From Massilia phyllostachyos (GTDB lineage: Bacteria; Pseudomonadota; Gammaproteobacteria; Burkholderiales; Burkholderiaceae_D): DNA of 64,000 nucleotides. Positions within the stretch are counted from its first letter, which is position 1. Each line of letters starts with the position of its first letter. Shown here piece after piece: positions 26,577 through 35,298 of the stretch. Made by a program: the position numbers and the translations under genes. The notes beneath the pieces were generated by a model. That model was not told the origin of the DNA, did not search any database, and saw nothing but the letters and a program-made list of their open reading frames with translations. The stretch covers positions 1,054,001 to 1,118,000 of the forward strand of contig NZ_JAJNOC010000001.1 of the NCBI RefSeq assembly GCF_021044825.1, given 5' to 3'.

Positions 26577-28412
26577 ATGAGCACGCCACCATCCGCGACC
26601 ACCGCCGCTTCGCAGTCCGAGGCAGCGGCGGCGCCAGCAAGACCTCCCCGGGCAGCGTCCCTGTCGCTCGCCGCCTGGAAACAGTTCCTCAGCGTGGCGA
26701 AGCCCTATTGGCTGGGCGACCAGAAGGGCAGGGCCTGGAGCCTGATGCTCTTGCTGGTCGTCCTGATGCTGGTCGAGACCAAGCTGGCCGTCATGCTCAA
26801 CGACCAGGCCGGCGAGATGACCTCGGCGCTGGCCGGCAAGGACGGCGACCGCTTCTGGACCTCGGTGCGCGCCTGCCTGTTCATCCTCGCCTTCGCGGTG
26901 CCGGCCTACGCCTTCTATTACTACATGCGCGACCTGTTCGCGAACCAGTGGCGGCGCTGGCTCACCGGGCGCTTCCTCGACGGCTACCTGGAACAGCGCA
27001 AGTACTATGCGCTCGGCGCCGACAAGGAAATCGACAACCCCGACCAGCGCATCAGCGAAGACATCAACACCTTCACCGGCCGGTCGATCCACTTCCTCCT
27101 GATCTTCCTCGGCTCGCTGATGCAACTGGTCGCCTTCAGCGCCGTGCTGTGGTCGATCTCGCAGCTGCTGGTCGGCGTGCTGGTGACCTATGCGCTGGTC
27201 GGCACCGTGGTCGCCCTGTGGGTGTTCGGCAGCCCGCTGATCCACCTGAATTTCTGGCAGCTGCGGCGCGAAGCCGATTTCCGCTTCAGCCTGATGCGCC
27301 TGCGCGAGAACGCCGAATCGATCGCCTTCTATCGCGGCGAGGCGCAGGAGCGCGCCCACATCGACGGCGCCTTCGGCAAGGTGTTCCGCAACTACGCGGG
27401 CCTGATCAAGCGCCAGCGTTCGCTGAACCTGTTCCAGCGCACCTTCAGCCAGCTGACCCTGGTGCTGCCCTTCGTGATCCTGGCGCGCGGCGTGCTGTCG
27501 GGCGAGCTCGAAGTGGGGCGCGCGGTGCAGGCCGCCGGGGCGTTCACCGCGGTGCTGTCGGCGGTCGGCGTCATCGTCGACAATTTCGAGAGCCTGAGCC
27601 GTTTCGTGGCCGGCATCGGCCGCCTGCATGCGCTGTCGCGGCTGGTGCTGCCGGATGCGCGCCAGGAGGATGCGGCGAACGAGCCGCGCATCGCGATGAA
27701 GCCGGGCGGGCAGCTGGCGCTGGATGCGCTCACCCTGCATCCGCCGGGCTCGAACCGGGTGCTGGTGGAGGGGCTGAACCTGGCCTTGACGCCGGGCGAC
27801 GCTTTACTGATCACCGGCGAGAGCGGCTGCGGCAAGAGTTCGCTGCTGCGCGCGATCGCCGGGCTGTGGTGCCGGGGCAGCGGCACCATCCACCATCCGC
27901 CCAAGGAAGACTGCTTCTTCCTGCCCCAGCGGCCTTACCTGCAGCCGGGCACCCTGCGCAGCCAGCTGATCTACCCGAGCAGCGCGTCTCCGTTGAGCGA
28001 CGCGGAGCTGCTGCGCATCCTCGAGCAGGTGCAGCTGCCGCGCCTGGCCGAGCGCGCCGGCGGCCTGGATGCGGCCCAGGACTGGGACAAGTTGCTGTCG
28101 GTCGGCGAGCAGCAGCGCCTGGCCTTCGGACGCGTGCTGGTGCATGCGCCGCGCATCGTGTTCCTGGATGAAGCGACCAGCGCGCTCGACAGCAGCAACG
28201 AGGCGGCGCTGTACGCGCTGCTGCGCGCCCGCGGCGCGACCCTGGTCAGCATCGCCCACCGTCCGGCCGTGCTGCGCTTCCATACCCACGTGCTGCGCCT
28301 GACGGGCGAGGGTGGATGGGAGCTGCACGAGGCGAAGGATTACCAGTTCGACGGCACCGTGGTGAATTTCCCGGGCAAGGCGCCGCCACCGCCGCCGAAA
28401 GCGGCGGCGTAG
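26577..28412 (+). CDS. SbmA/BacA-YddA-type ABC transporter, fused membrane and ATPase domains
   Basis: A 611-residue half transporter that should dimerise. The membrane domain (about 35-370) has the SbmA/ABCD-type signature around NPDQRISEDINTFT and ENAESIAFYRGEAQE. The ATPase domain (about 385-590) has Walker A GESGCGKSSLL, Q-loop FLPQRPYL, signature LSVGEQQRLAFGR, Walker B RIVFLDEATSALD and the H-loop SIAHRP. Relatives move vitamin B12, peptide antibiotics or fatty-acyl-CoA; the substrate is unknown here. The N-terminus is Ala/Pro-rich and the C-terminus ends in a short proline run. Confidence 0.9.
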   Translation: MSTPPSATTAASQSEAAAAPARPPRAASLSLAAWKQFLSVAKPYWLGDQKGRAWSLMLLLVVLMLVETKLAVMLNDQAGEMTSALAGKDGDRFWTSVRACLFILAFAVPAYAFYYYMRDLFANQWRRWLTGRFLDGYLEQRKYYALGADKEIDNPDQRISEDINTFTGRSIHFLLIFLGSLMQLVAFSAVLWSISQLLVGVLVTYALVGTVVALWVFGSPLIHLNFWQLRREADFRFSLMRLRENAESIAFYRGEAQERAHIDGAFGKVFRNYAGLIKRQRSLNLFQRTFSQLTLVLPFVILARGVLSGELEVGRAVQAAGAFTAVLSAVGVIVDNFESLSRFVAGIGRLHALSRLVLPDARQEDAANEPRIAMKPGGQLALDALTLHPPGSNRVLVEGLNLALTPGDALLITGESGCGKSSLLRAIAGLWCRGSGTIHHPPKEDCFFLPQRPYLQPGTLRSQLIYPSSASPLSDAELLRILEQVQLPRLAERAGGLDAAQDWDKLLSVGEQQRLAFGRVLVHAPRIVFLDEATSALDSSNEAALYALLRARGATLVSIAHRPAVLRFHTHVLRLTGEGGWELHEAKDYQFDGTVVNFPGKAPPPPPKAAA

Positions 28413-28415
28413 GTT

Positions 28416-29465
28416 TCAAGGCGCCAGCGGCCGCGGCTTCACGCCCTCGTTGGTCAGCGTCACCGGCAGGATGGTCCCGTCCGCATTGAAGTGCATCTGC
28501 TCGATCGCCATCTCGCGGTGGCTGCCGTCGGTCTTCTCGAGCGGGCGGCGGTGGTAGGCGATGTACCACTCGTCGGTGCCGGGCACGTTCACCACCGAAT
28601 GGTGGCCGGCGCCGCGCGCGATGCGGGCGTCCTGCTGCAGGATGGTGCCGATGCGCTTGAAGGGGCCGAAGGGCGAGTCGCTCATTGCATACGCCACCTT
28701 GTAGTCCGGCCCGGTCCAGCCGCCCTCGGACCACATCAGGTAGTAGACACCCTTGCGCTTGACCATGAAGGAGCCTTCCACATAGGCCGGGTCGGGCGTG
28801 ATTTCCTTGTAGGTGCTGCCATCTCGGAAGGGCACGACGCTGAGCAGGTCCGGCGCCAGCTTGACGACGTTGGCGTGCTTCCAGCCGCCGTAATACATGT
28901 AGACCTGGCCGTCGTCGTCCTTGAACACCATCTGGTCGATCGGCTGGGCGCCGTTGACGATCCGGTCGATCAGCGGGCGGCCCAGCGCATCCTTGAACGG
29001 GCCCTCGGGGCGGTCGCTGACGGCGACGCCGATGCCGCCCAGCTGGCCATTGCTCTTGATGTCATTGGCGCCGAAGAACAGGTAGTACTTGCCATTGTGC
29101 GCGATGGCCGACGGCGCCCACAGGGCATAGGCCGCCCACTTGACGTTCTCGACGTCGAGCGCGCGCGGGTGCCTGGTCCAGTGCACCAGGTCGGGCGAGG
29201 AGAACACGTCCATGAAGGTCTGGTGCAGGTAGGGCTCCCAGATCAGGTCCTTGCGCTCGCGCATGCGCTGCTGTTCGGGCGTGAGGTTCGATGCGCGCAC
29301 CGGCGGGCCGTAGGGGGCGGAATAGGTCGGGTAGATCCACCAGGTCTTGCCAAAGATGTGGATCTCGGGGTCGGCGTACCAGCCGGGGACGATCGGGTTG
29401 CCGGCGTGGGCGGACGGGCCGTAGGCGGCCATGGCGAATGCGAGCAGGGTAAATATGCTTTTCAC
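28416..29465 (-). CDS. Glycoside hydrolase family 43 protein, secreted
   Basis: A 349-residue five-bladed beta-propeller glycosidase with a signal peptide (about 1-21, ending AHA). The catalytic base Asp is in GWYADPEIHI, the pKa-modulating Asp in QPIDQMVFKDDDGQ, and the acid Glu in YVEGSFMVKRKGVYYL. GH43 enzymes release arabinose or xylose from plant polymers; alpha-L-arabinofuranosidase, beta-xylosidase and galactan-active forms exist. The start is a GTG with GGAG upstream. It is convergent with the ABC exporter (3-bp gap). A plant-wall role fits the pectin module at 52-56 kb, but the two are not adjacent. Confidence 0.88.
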   Translation of the reverse strand: MKSIFTLLAFAMAAYGPSAHAGNPIVPGWYADPEIHIFGKTWWIYPTYSAPYGPPVRASNLTPEQQRMRERKDLIWEPYLHQTFMDVFSSPDLVHWTRHPRALDVENVKWAAYALWAPSAIAHNGKYYLFFGANDIKSNGQLGGIGVAVSDRPEGPFKDALGRPLIDRIVNGAQPIDQMVFKDDDGQVYMYYGGWKHANVVKLAPDLLSVVPFRDGSTYKEITPDPAYVEGSFMVKRKGVYYLMWSEGGWTGPDYKVAYAMSDSPFGPFKRIGTILQQDARIARGAGHHSVVNVPGTDEWYIAYHRRPLEKTDGSHREMAIEQMHFNADGTILPVTLTNEGVKPRPLAP

Positions 29466-29613
29466 GGTGTCTCCATCATCAAAATTGCAGTTTGCTCAAC
29501 GATAATGAAGTTCGGAGTGTTTGCCTATGTATCGCCTTCGTCGCCACCTCAGTTTAGTGGCGCTGCTGCCTGCTTTAGTGCACTCAAAGAGGACATATCT
29601 GGTCTGGCGAAAA

Positions 29614-30003
29614 ATGAAATTCCTGCTAAAGAAAAAAAATCTGGTATTGATTTCGCTCGCGGCGGTCACCGTGTTGTTTATCAGCCTACTGCTTACCTTT
29701 CTGATTTCAGATGGAAACAAGGCGGCGACGAATGGGGTGTTCCGGTCGGCCGATGTGATGAAAACGATTGGTCGAGTGGAGAAGATCATTCTGACCGGAT
29801 CTTCTTCAAAATACAGTGGCTCTGCTGGCTGTGCCGATTTCCGTTACCTGGTGGTTGGTGAAGCAGGTATGGAAATCGTCAACGTCCGCGTGGAGAAAAC
29901 GGACGGCTCGGGAAGAACGTGGCGCGTCCTGGAGCTGACCGAAGGGCTGGGAGCAGATTTCAATCGCAGTTGCTGGAGCAGGACCGGAGGTGATGGCGCA
30001 TGA
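29614..30003 (+). CDS. Hypothetical membrane-anchored protein, 129 residues
   Basis: A short basic N-terminus (MKFLLKKK) leads into one membrane helix (about residues 9-31). A beta-rich domain of about 95 residues follows, with two Cys and the segment VGEAGMEIVNVRVEKTDGSG. The domain pattern is reminiscent of Coa1/TIM21-like small domains, but this is only an impression. I chose ATG 29614 over the frame opening at 29521 because the TM segment then sits at the N-terminus. It overlaps the next gene by 11 bp. Codon use is more AT-tolerant than in neighbours. Confidence 0.6.
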   Translation: MKFLLKKKNLVLISLAAVTVLFISLLLTFLISDGNKAATNGVFRSADVMKTIGRVEKIILTGSSSKYSGSAGCADFRYLVVGEAGMEIVNVRVEKTDGSGRTWRVLELTEGLGADFNRSCWSRTGGDGA

Positions 30004-30463
30004 TCACGCCGATATCGCAGTAGATGGATCTGCCACAACCGGCGTCGAGAAGGTTTCGGCACACCAGCTGGAAGAAGGCATTTGGCTTTTGCTCCGGTCC
30101 CCCTTGTATGCGATGGGACTGGCAGCGGGGGACACGATACGAATCCTCGATCACGAAGTTGACGCCTTTGAAGTCGTAGCACGTGGAGGCAACGTTGCTG
30201 CTCAGTTTTATCTTGCGGAATGGGGCGATCCGCGAGTCACGGCTGAGGCGGCGAGCAGCATCACGTCCATGGTCGTAGCGGCTGGAGGGCGGCTGGACGT
30301 CCACACCACAGGGCCGATGGTCTATACCATCCCGATCGAAACAGGTTTTCCGGCCATCGAGCAGATCTTTGCGGAGGCCGTCGATGCGTTTCCCGGAGCC
30401 CAATGGCAGTATGCAAATGTGTATGACCTGATCGCGGGGGAGCCGCTCAATTGGTGGGAGTAG
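29993..30463 (+). CDS. DUF4265-like protein
   Basis: A 156-residue cytoplasmic protein. The order of motifs, EEGIWLLLRSPLYAMGLAAGDTIRI then FEVVARGGNVAAQF and VYTIPIETGFPAIEQ, matches my memory of DUF4265 proteins, which have no established function and sometimes occur in polymorphic toxin immunity regions. The ATG at 29993 has GGAGG four bases before it. It overlaps the preceding membrane-protein gene by 11 bp, so the two are coupled. It ends convergently, overlapping the mini-SEDS gene by 17 bp. Confidence 0.6.
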   Translation: MAHDHADIAVDGSATTGVEKVSAHQLEEGIWLLLRSPLYAMGLAAGDTIRILDHEVDAFEVVARGGNVAAQFYLAEWGDPRVTAEAASSITSMVVAAGGRLDVHTTGPMVYTIPIETGFPAIEQIFAEAVDAFPGAQWQYANVYDLIAGEPLNWWE

Positions 30464-31289
30464 CCTGTCTCGCCGCCCGCGACAACGTTCCCAGTGCCAG
30501 CACCCAGCCGATCACGAAGCTGGCGCCGTAACCGATCACGGGAATCGGGTAATTACCAAGCACGCCGGCGAGGGCGAGACCGGTCCAGAAGCCGGCCAGC
30601 GCAAGGGGAGCGCCGCGCTCGGTATTTCCGCGTGCCGCCAGCAGGAAGGGCAGGGGCAGCAGCGCCAGCGCGATCGACGCGGCCACGCCGGCTGCCGGCG
30701 ACACCGCCGCCGTGCGCGACAGCACCTCTTCGACGTGCGCGACGGCGGGCAGCGCATCCGGCCGCATCCATCCCCAGGCGGCCATGCCGCAAGCGACCAG
30801 CCAGACCGGCAGCAGACGTTTCGAATGCGCCGGCCTGGCCGCCAACAGCCCGGTCATGCCGAGCGCGAACGCCAGGCTGGTGCCGCCATCGTTGCCGATC
30901 CCGACCAGCAGTAGCGCCAGCCCGGCGAGGAGAGCGCTTGTGGGACCGGCATCGGCGCGCGCCATCGCCAGCAGCAGGAAGGAGCCGAGCAGCACCGCCG
31001 GTTGCAGCACCAGCGGCCCGAGCCTGAGCCAGCGGCGCGCGCCTTCGATCTCGATCCCGAACAGCAGCACGCTTGCCGCCAGCAGCGCGATCGCACCGAT
31101 CAGCCAGGGTGCGGGAATCCGTGCGACCAGCCCAGCCCAGCGCCGGCGGCTGGCGACGAGGCCGGCCAGCACGAAGGCGCCTGCCTGGATGGCGAGGGAT
31201 GCATTGCCGCCGCCCGCAAGATGGATCGCGAGCAGGCTGATGGCGGCAGTCGCAAGCACTTGGACGGAAATGAGAAGGTGAAATGGCAT
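30447..31289 (-). CDS. Short divergent SEDS-like (FtsW/RodA-related) membrane protein
   Basis: A 280-residue protein with about nine hydrophobic segments. Three stretches align by eye with FtsW/RodA: GARRWLRLGPLVLQPAVLLG (like GARRWIRLGP--QPSE), GNDGGTSLAFALGMTGLLAA (like QPDLGTALL), and PVIGYGASFVIGWVLALG (like PLPFISYGGSSLL). The protein is about 100 residues shorter than normal SEDS glycosyltransferases. The segment that should hold the catalytic aspartate (HTDFVF in FtsW) reads HVEEVL. No penicillin-binding protein or division gene is near. It may be a non-catalytic relative; exact function is unknown. Confidence 0.55.
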   Translation of the reverse strand: MPFHLLISVQVLATAAISLLAIHLAGGGNASLAIQAGAFVLAGLVASRRRWAGLVARIPAPWLIGAIALLAASVLLFGIEIEGARRWLRLGPLVLQPAVLLGSFLLLAMARADAGPTSALLAGLALLLVGIGNDGGTSLAFALGMTGLLAARPAHSKRLLPVWLVACGMAAWGWMRPDALPAVAHVEEVLSRTAAVSPAAGVAASIALALLPLPFLLAARGNTERGAPLALAGFWTGLALAGVLGNYPIPVIGYGASFVIGWVLALGTLSRAARQATPTN

Positions 31290-31565
31290 CGAGAGTCTGG
31301 ATGAAAGGGTTGACGGCGTGAAACTCTGTACGGCGGGTATCCTTGCTTATAGATAACTTTATATACGTACATTTACTAGGTCAACTGATAATGCTGCTCT
31401 TGCACGTTGCTTGCCAGCCTGGCAGCAAACCTGGAATTGCTGAGTCGCTTTCCTGCGAACAAGGCTAAATAAAGGGTGTTTCCGAGCCTGTTTCGCTTCT
31501 AGCCGTACGGCAACACCTGAGATAATCGTGGTTTCGGATAAGCATCAGTAACAGGAGCGCGACGG

Positions 31566-32759
31566 ATGGCAGGTGACAGCGACGCAGAAAAGACAGAACC
31601 AGCGTCACAGCAGAGGCTCAACAAGGCCCGCGAAGACGGCGACGTTCCCAGGTCGCGCGAACTTGCCACGTTTACTGTCCTGATGGTCGCCGGCGCCGGC
31701 TTGTGGATGACCGGCGGCTCGCTGGTCGGCAAGCTCGAACACGCCCTGCAGTCCGGCCTCTCGCTCGACCGCGAACAGGTCCACAACCCTTCCATCCTGA
31801 TCGAACGCATCACCAGCGACCTGGTGGGCGTGCTGCTGGCCTGCCTGCCGCTGGCCGGCGCCATCATGTTCATCGCGCTCGCCTCGCCCCTGCTCATCGG
31901 CGGCTGGAACTTTTCCAGCAAGGCCTTCATGCCGAACTTCATGAAGCTGAATCCGATCTCGGGCATCGGCAACATGGTCTCCACCAATTCCCTGGTCGAA
32001 CTCCTGAAGGCCGTCGCCAAGACCCTGGTGATCGGCGCCGTGGCCTGGGTGGTCATCATGGGCCAGAAGGAGGCGATGCTCGGCCTGGCGCTGGAGCCGC
32101 TGAACGTCGGCAGCGCCCACGTGGGCGCGCTGATGGCCAAGGCCTTCCTCTTCATCGTCGGCGCCTATGGTGTGATCGCCCTGATCGACGCCCCGTGGCA
32201 GCTGTATCACTACCACGACAAGATGAAGATGACGCGCCAGGAAGTCATCCAGGAATCGAAGGAATCGGACGGCAATCCTCAGATTAAGGGCAAGATTCGC
32301 CAGATGCAGCGCGAAATGGCGCGCGGCCGCATGATGCAGAATGTGCCTACTGCGGATGTGATCGTCACCAACCCGACCCACTACGCGGTGGCGCTGAAGT
32401 ACACCGACGGCCAGAAGGGCGCGCCGCGGGTGGTGGCCAAGGGTGTCGACGACGTGGCCGCCAAGATCCGCGAACTGGGCCTTGAACACAAGGTGACGAT
32501 GCTCGAAGCCCCGGCCCTGGCCCGTGCGCTGTTCAAGCACACCGACATCGACGAAGAGATTCCCGAGAAGCTGTTCTCGGCGGTGGCCGAAGTGCTGGCC
32601 TACGTCTACCAGCTGCGCGCCTACAAGAAAGGCGAAGGCATCTACCCGGATCGCCCGACCAGGCTGGCGGTGCCGAAAGAGATGGACCCGAACGACCCGG
32701 CCTACACCGGCCCCGGCAGTACCTTGACCAGTAACGGCAACAACGGAGCAATGCACTGA
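31566..32759 (+). CDS. flhB: Flagellar type III export switch protein FlhB
   Basis: A 397-residue component of the flagellar export gate that switches substrate class from rod/hook to filament. Four membrane helices lie in the N-terminal part (about 30-215). The cytosolic domain contains the autocleavage site NPTH in VIVTNPTHYAVALKY. The tail (about 355-397) is polar and variable. AGGAG lies 8 bases before the ATG. The stop overlaps the flhA ATG (TGATG). A 276-bp upstream gap should hold the operon promoter, but no clear sigma-70 or sigma-28 site was found. Confidence 0.97.
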   Translation: MAGDSDAEKTEPASQQRLNKAREDGDVPRSRELATFTVLMVAGAGLWMTGGSLVGKLEHALQSGLSLDREQVHNPSILIERITSDLVGVLLACLPLAGAIMFIALASPLLIGGWNFSSKAFMPNFMKLNPISGIGNMVSTNSLVELLKAVAKTLVIGAVAWVVIMGQKEAMLGLALEPLNVGSAHVGALMAKAFLFIVGAYGVIALIDAPWQLYHYHDKMKMTRQEVIQESKESDGNPQIKGKIRQMQREMARGRMMQNVPTADVIVTNPTHYAVALKYTDGQKGAPRVVAKGVDDVAAKIRELGLEHKVTMLEAPALARALFKHTDIDEEIPEKLFSAVAEVLAYVYQLRAYKKGEGIYPDRPTRLAVPKEMDPNDPAYTGPGSTLTSNGNNGAMH

Positions 32760-34888
32760 TGAACAGCATCAAACTACCGGCATGGATGGCAGGACTCGGC
32801 AACCGCGGCGGCAGCGCCGTCGCGGCCCCGCTGCTCATCATCGTCCTGCTGGCGATGATGATCCTGCCGCTGCCGGCCTTCGTGCTGGACGTGTTCTTCA
32901 GCTTTAACATCGCGCTGTCCGTCATCGTGCTCCTGACCGCCCTGTACACGGTCAAGCCGCTCGACTTCATGGCCTTCCCGGCCATCCTGCTGGTCTCGAC
33001 CATGCTGCGCCTGTCGCTGAACGTGGCCTCGACCCGTATTGTCCTGACCGAAGGCCACACCGGCGGCGCCGCGGCCGGTAAAGTGGTCGAGGCCTTCGGC
33101 CACTTCCTGATCGGCGGCAACTACACCGTCGGTATCGTGGTCTTCGTCATCCTGACGATCATTAACTTCTCGGTCGTCACCAAGGGCGCGGGCCGTATCG
33201 CCGAAGTCGGCGCGCGCTTCGCCCTGGACGCGATGCCCGGTAAACAAATGGCGATCGACGCCGACCTGAACGCCGGCCTGATCGGTGAAGCCGATGCACG
33301 CAAGCGCCGTAACGAAGTGGCGCAGGAAGCGGAATTCTACGGCGCCATGGACGGCGCCTCGAAGTACGTCAAGGGCGACGCCGTCGCCGGCATCATGATT
33401 ACCCTGATCAACGTGATCGGCGGCCTGATCGTCGGCGTGGTGCAGCACGACCTGAGCTTCGGCGAAGCCGCCAAGACCTACACCCTGCTGGCCATCGGTG
33501 ACGGCCTGGTGGCGCAGATCCCTTCCTTGATCATCTCGATCGCGGCCGGTATGGTGGTGTCGCGCGTCGCCAGCGACGAAGACATCTCGAGCCAGCTGAC
33601 CAACCAGCTGTTCGCCCGTCCGGAAGCCCTGTACATCACCGGCGGCATCATCTTCGCCCTGGGCCTGATCCCGGGCATGCCCAACCTGGTGTTCCTGCTG
33701 CTGGGCAGCGCCCTGTGCGGCGGCGGCTACATGATCGCCAAGCGCAAGGCGAGCCAGCCGGACGCCGAGACCGCCGAGGCGCAAGCCGCGGCCGCCGGCG
33801 GCGCCGCAGGCGGCGCGGGTGGTGCGGCCGCGCCGGCCGAGTCGGAAGAAGCGACCTGGCAGGACGTCATGCCGGTCGACACCCTGGGCCTGGAAGTCGG
33901 CTACCGCCTGATTCCGCTGGTCGACAAGAACCAGGGTGGCGAGCTGCTCAAGCGCATCAAGGGCATCCGCAAGAAGTTTGCCCAGGAAGTCGGCTTCCTG
34001 GCGCCGCCGGTGCACATCCGCGACAACCTGGAACTGAAACCGTCCGCCTACCGCATCACCCTGAAGGGCGTGGAAGTCGGCGCCGGCGAAGCGATGAGCG
34101 GCCAGTTCCTGGCGATCAACCCGGGCATGGCCAGCGGCACCTTGCCGGGCCTGGTCACCACCGACCCCGCCTTCGGCCTGCCGGCGACCTGGATCGACGC
34201 CAGCCTGCGCGACGAGGCGCAGAGCATGGGCTATACGGTGGTCGACGCCGGCACCGTGGTGGCGACCCACCTGAACCACCTGATCACGATGCACGCGTCG
34301 GAACTGCTGGGCCGCCTCGAGGTCCAGGCATTGCTCGATCACCTGGGCAAGGAAAGCCCGAAGCTGGTGGACGAGCTGGTGCCGAAGGTCGTCTCGCTGT
34401 CGACCCTGCAGAAAGTGCTGCAGAACCTGCTGCAGGAAGGCGTGCACATCCGCGACATGCGCACCATCATCGAGGCACTGTCGGAGTACGCGGGCCAGAC
34501 CCAGGACCCGACCGAGCTGACCGCCATGGTGCGCGTGGCCCTCGGCCGCGCCATCGTCCAGCAGCTGTTCCCGGGCACCAACGAGCTGTCGGTGATGACC
34601 CTCGACAACCGCCTCGAGCGTTTGCTGATGCAGGCCATGGGCGCCGGCGGCGACGGCACCGGCATCGAACCGGGCCTGGCCGACACCATCGCCCAGCAGG
34701 CGGCCAACGCCGCCCAGCAGCAGGAGCAACTGGGGCACACCCCGGTGCTGCTGGTCCCGGCCCCGCTGCGCGTGCTGCTGTCGCGCTTCCTGCGCCGCGC
34801 GGTGCCGCAGTTGAAGGTGCTGTCGCACAACGAGGTGCCGGAGACCAAGACGATTCGGGTGACCAGCCTGGTGGGTGTGCCGATGTAA
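32759..34888 (+). CDS. flhA: Flagellar export gate protein FlhA
   Basis: A 709-residue major subunit of the flagellar type III export gate. Eight membrane helices are predicted (about 20-330). The conserved FHIPEP-type region lies in the segment with DFMAFPAILLVSTMLRLSLNVASTR. A linker rich in Ala, Glu and Gly (about 335-365) precedes the cytosolic ring-forming domain. The start overlaps the flhB stop by one base. Length is normal. A 410-bp non-coding stretch with dispersed repeats follows. Confidence 0.97.
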   Translation: MNSIKLPAWMAGLGNRGGSAVAAPLLIIVLLAMMILPLPAFVLDVFFSFNIALSVIVLLTALYTVKPLDFMAFPAILLVSTMLRLSLNVASTRIVLTEGHTGGAAAGKVVEAFGHFLIGGNYTVGIVVFVILTIINFSVVTKGAGRIAEVGARFALDAMPGKQMAIDADLNAGLIGEADARKRRNEVAQEAEFYGAMDGASKYVKGDAVAGIMITLINVIGGLIVGVVQHDLSFGEAAKTYTLLAIGDGLVAQIPSLIISIAAGMVVSRVASDEDISSQLTNQLFARPEALYITGGIIFALGLIPGMPNLVFLLLGSALCGGGYMIAKRKASQPDAETAEAQAAAAGGAAGGAGGAAAPAESEEATWQDVMPVDTLGLEVGYRLIPLVDKNQGGELLKRIKGIRKKFAQEVGFLAPPVHIRDNLELKPSAYRITLKGVEVGAGEAMSGQFLAINPGMASGTLPGLVTTDPAFGLPATWIDASLRDEAQSMGYTVVDAGTVVATHLNHLITMHASELLGRLEVQALLDHLGKESPKLVDELVPKVVSLSTLQKVLQNLLQEGVHIRDMRTIIEALSEYAGQTQDPTELTAMVRVALGRAIVQQLFPGTNELSVMTLDNRLERLLMQAMGAGGDGTGIEPGLADTIAQQAANAAQQQEQLGHTPVLLVPAPLRVLLSRFLRRAVPQLKVLSHNEVPETKTIRVTSLVGVPM

Positions 34889-34944
34889 GAGGGGAGGGCC
34901 GTGCAATGCGGCCTTCCGACAAGGCAAACGAAGTCGTTTGCTTA

Positions 34945-34984
34945 AAAACCGTCGTACGCCCCACTGGGGCCTACGACTTCCGGC
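34945..34984. repeat. Dispersed repeat A, copy 2
   Basis: Matches 7441-7480 except C for T in the palindrome centre (GCCCCACTGGGGC). It is on the same strand as copy 1. Confidence 0.7.
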
Positions 34985-35037
34985 GAAGGCCGGAACCCAA
35001 TGTTGTCGGTCAGTCGATAGCGCTGACTTCGGACCCA

Positions 35038-35068
35038 AAATTGGATCCCGGCCTGCGCCGGGATGACG
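35038..35068. repeat. Dispersed repeat B, copy 2
   Basis: Identical over 31 bases to 7360-7390. Here it follows repeat A, while at 7360 it precedes it, so A and B move or spread independently. Confidence 0.7.
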
Positions 35069-35298
35069 TTGGTTAGTGGGCAGATGATGCGACGTTGGCC
35101 GACGTTGGTTGCTTTGAAGGGCGGATACGTGTGATTCGTCGCCCGGCGAGCGCTTCCGCTGTCAACTCCGGCCTTTTGAAATAGGCCCTTTTCCCCTTCT
35201 TTCTCCCCCGATGGTTTCCGCACGGCATCGCCAATAATGCTGTTCATGGACGGGCGCTTTCGCCCGCGGCGAACCTGATTTGAAGTGCGGAGAACTTG

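Larger units (their letters stand above)
34889..35298. other. 410-bp gap between flhA and flhF with dispersed repeats
   Basis: No gene was found. A small hairpin GCAAACGA/TCGTTTGC (34924-34941) lies near the flhA end. It is followed by dispersed repeat A (34945-34984), a TTCCGG-CGAAGG-CCGGAA dyad, and repeat B (35038-35068). The last 230 bases before flhF hold no feature I can name, but must include any separate flhF promoter. Confidence 0.6.

Noticed and set aside
31290..31565. Sigma-70, sigma-28 or sigma-54 promoter of flhB
   Set aside because: A GATAAT is present at 31521 but no -35 partner at proper spacing was found, and no sigma-28 or sigma-54 consensus.
34924..34943. GCAAACGA/TCGTTTGC hairpin as a terminator of flhA
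   Set aside because: Loop of only two bases and no T-run; too weak to call a terminator.
32774..35038. 754-codon frame antisense to flhA
   Set aside because: Histidine- and glutamine-rich shadow of a clearly real gene.
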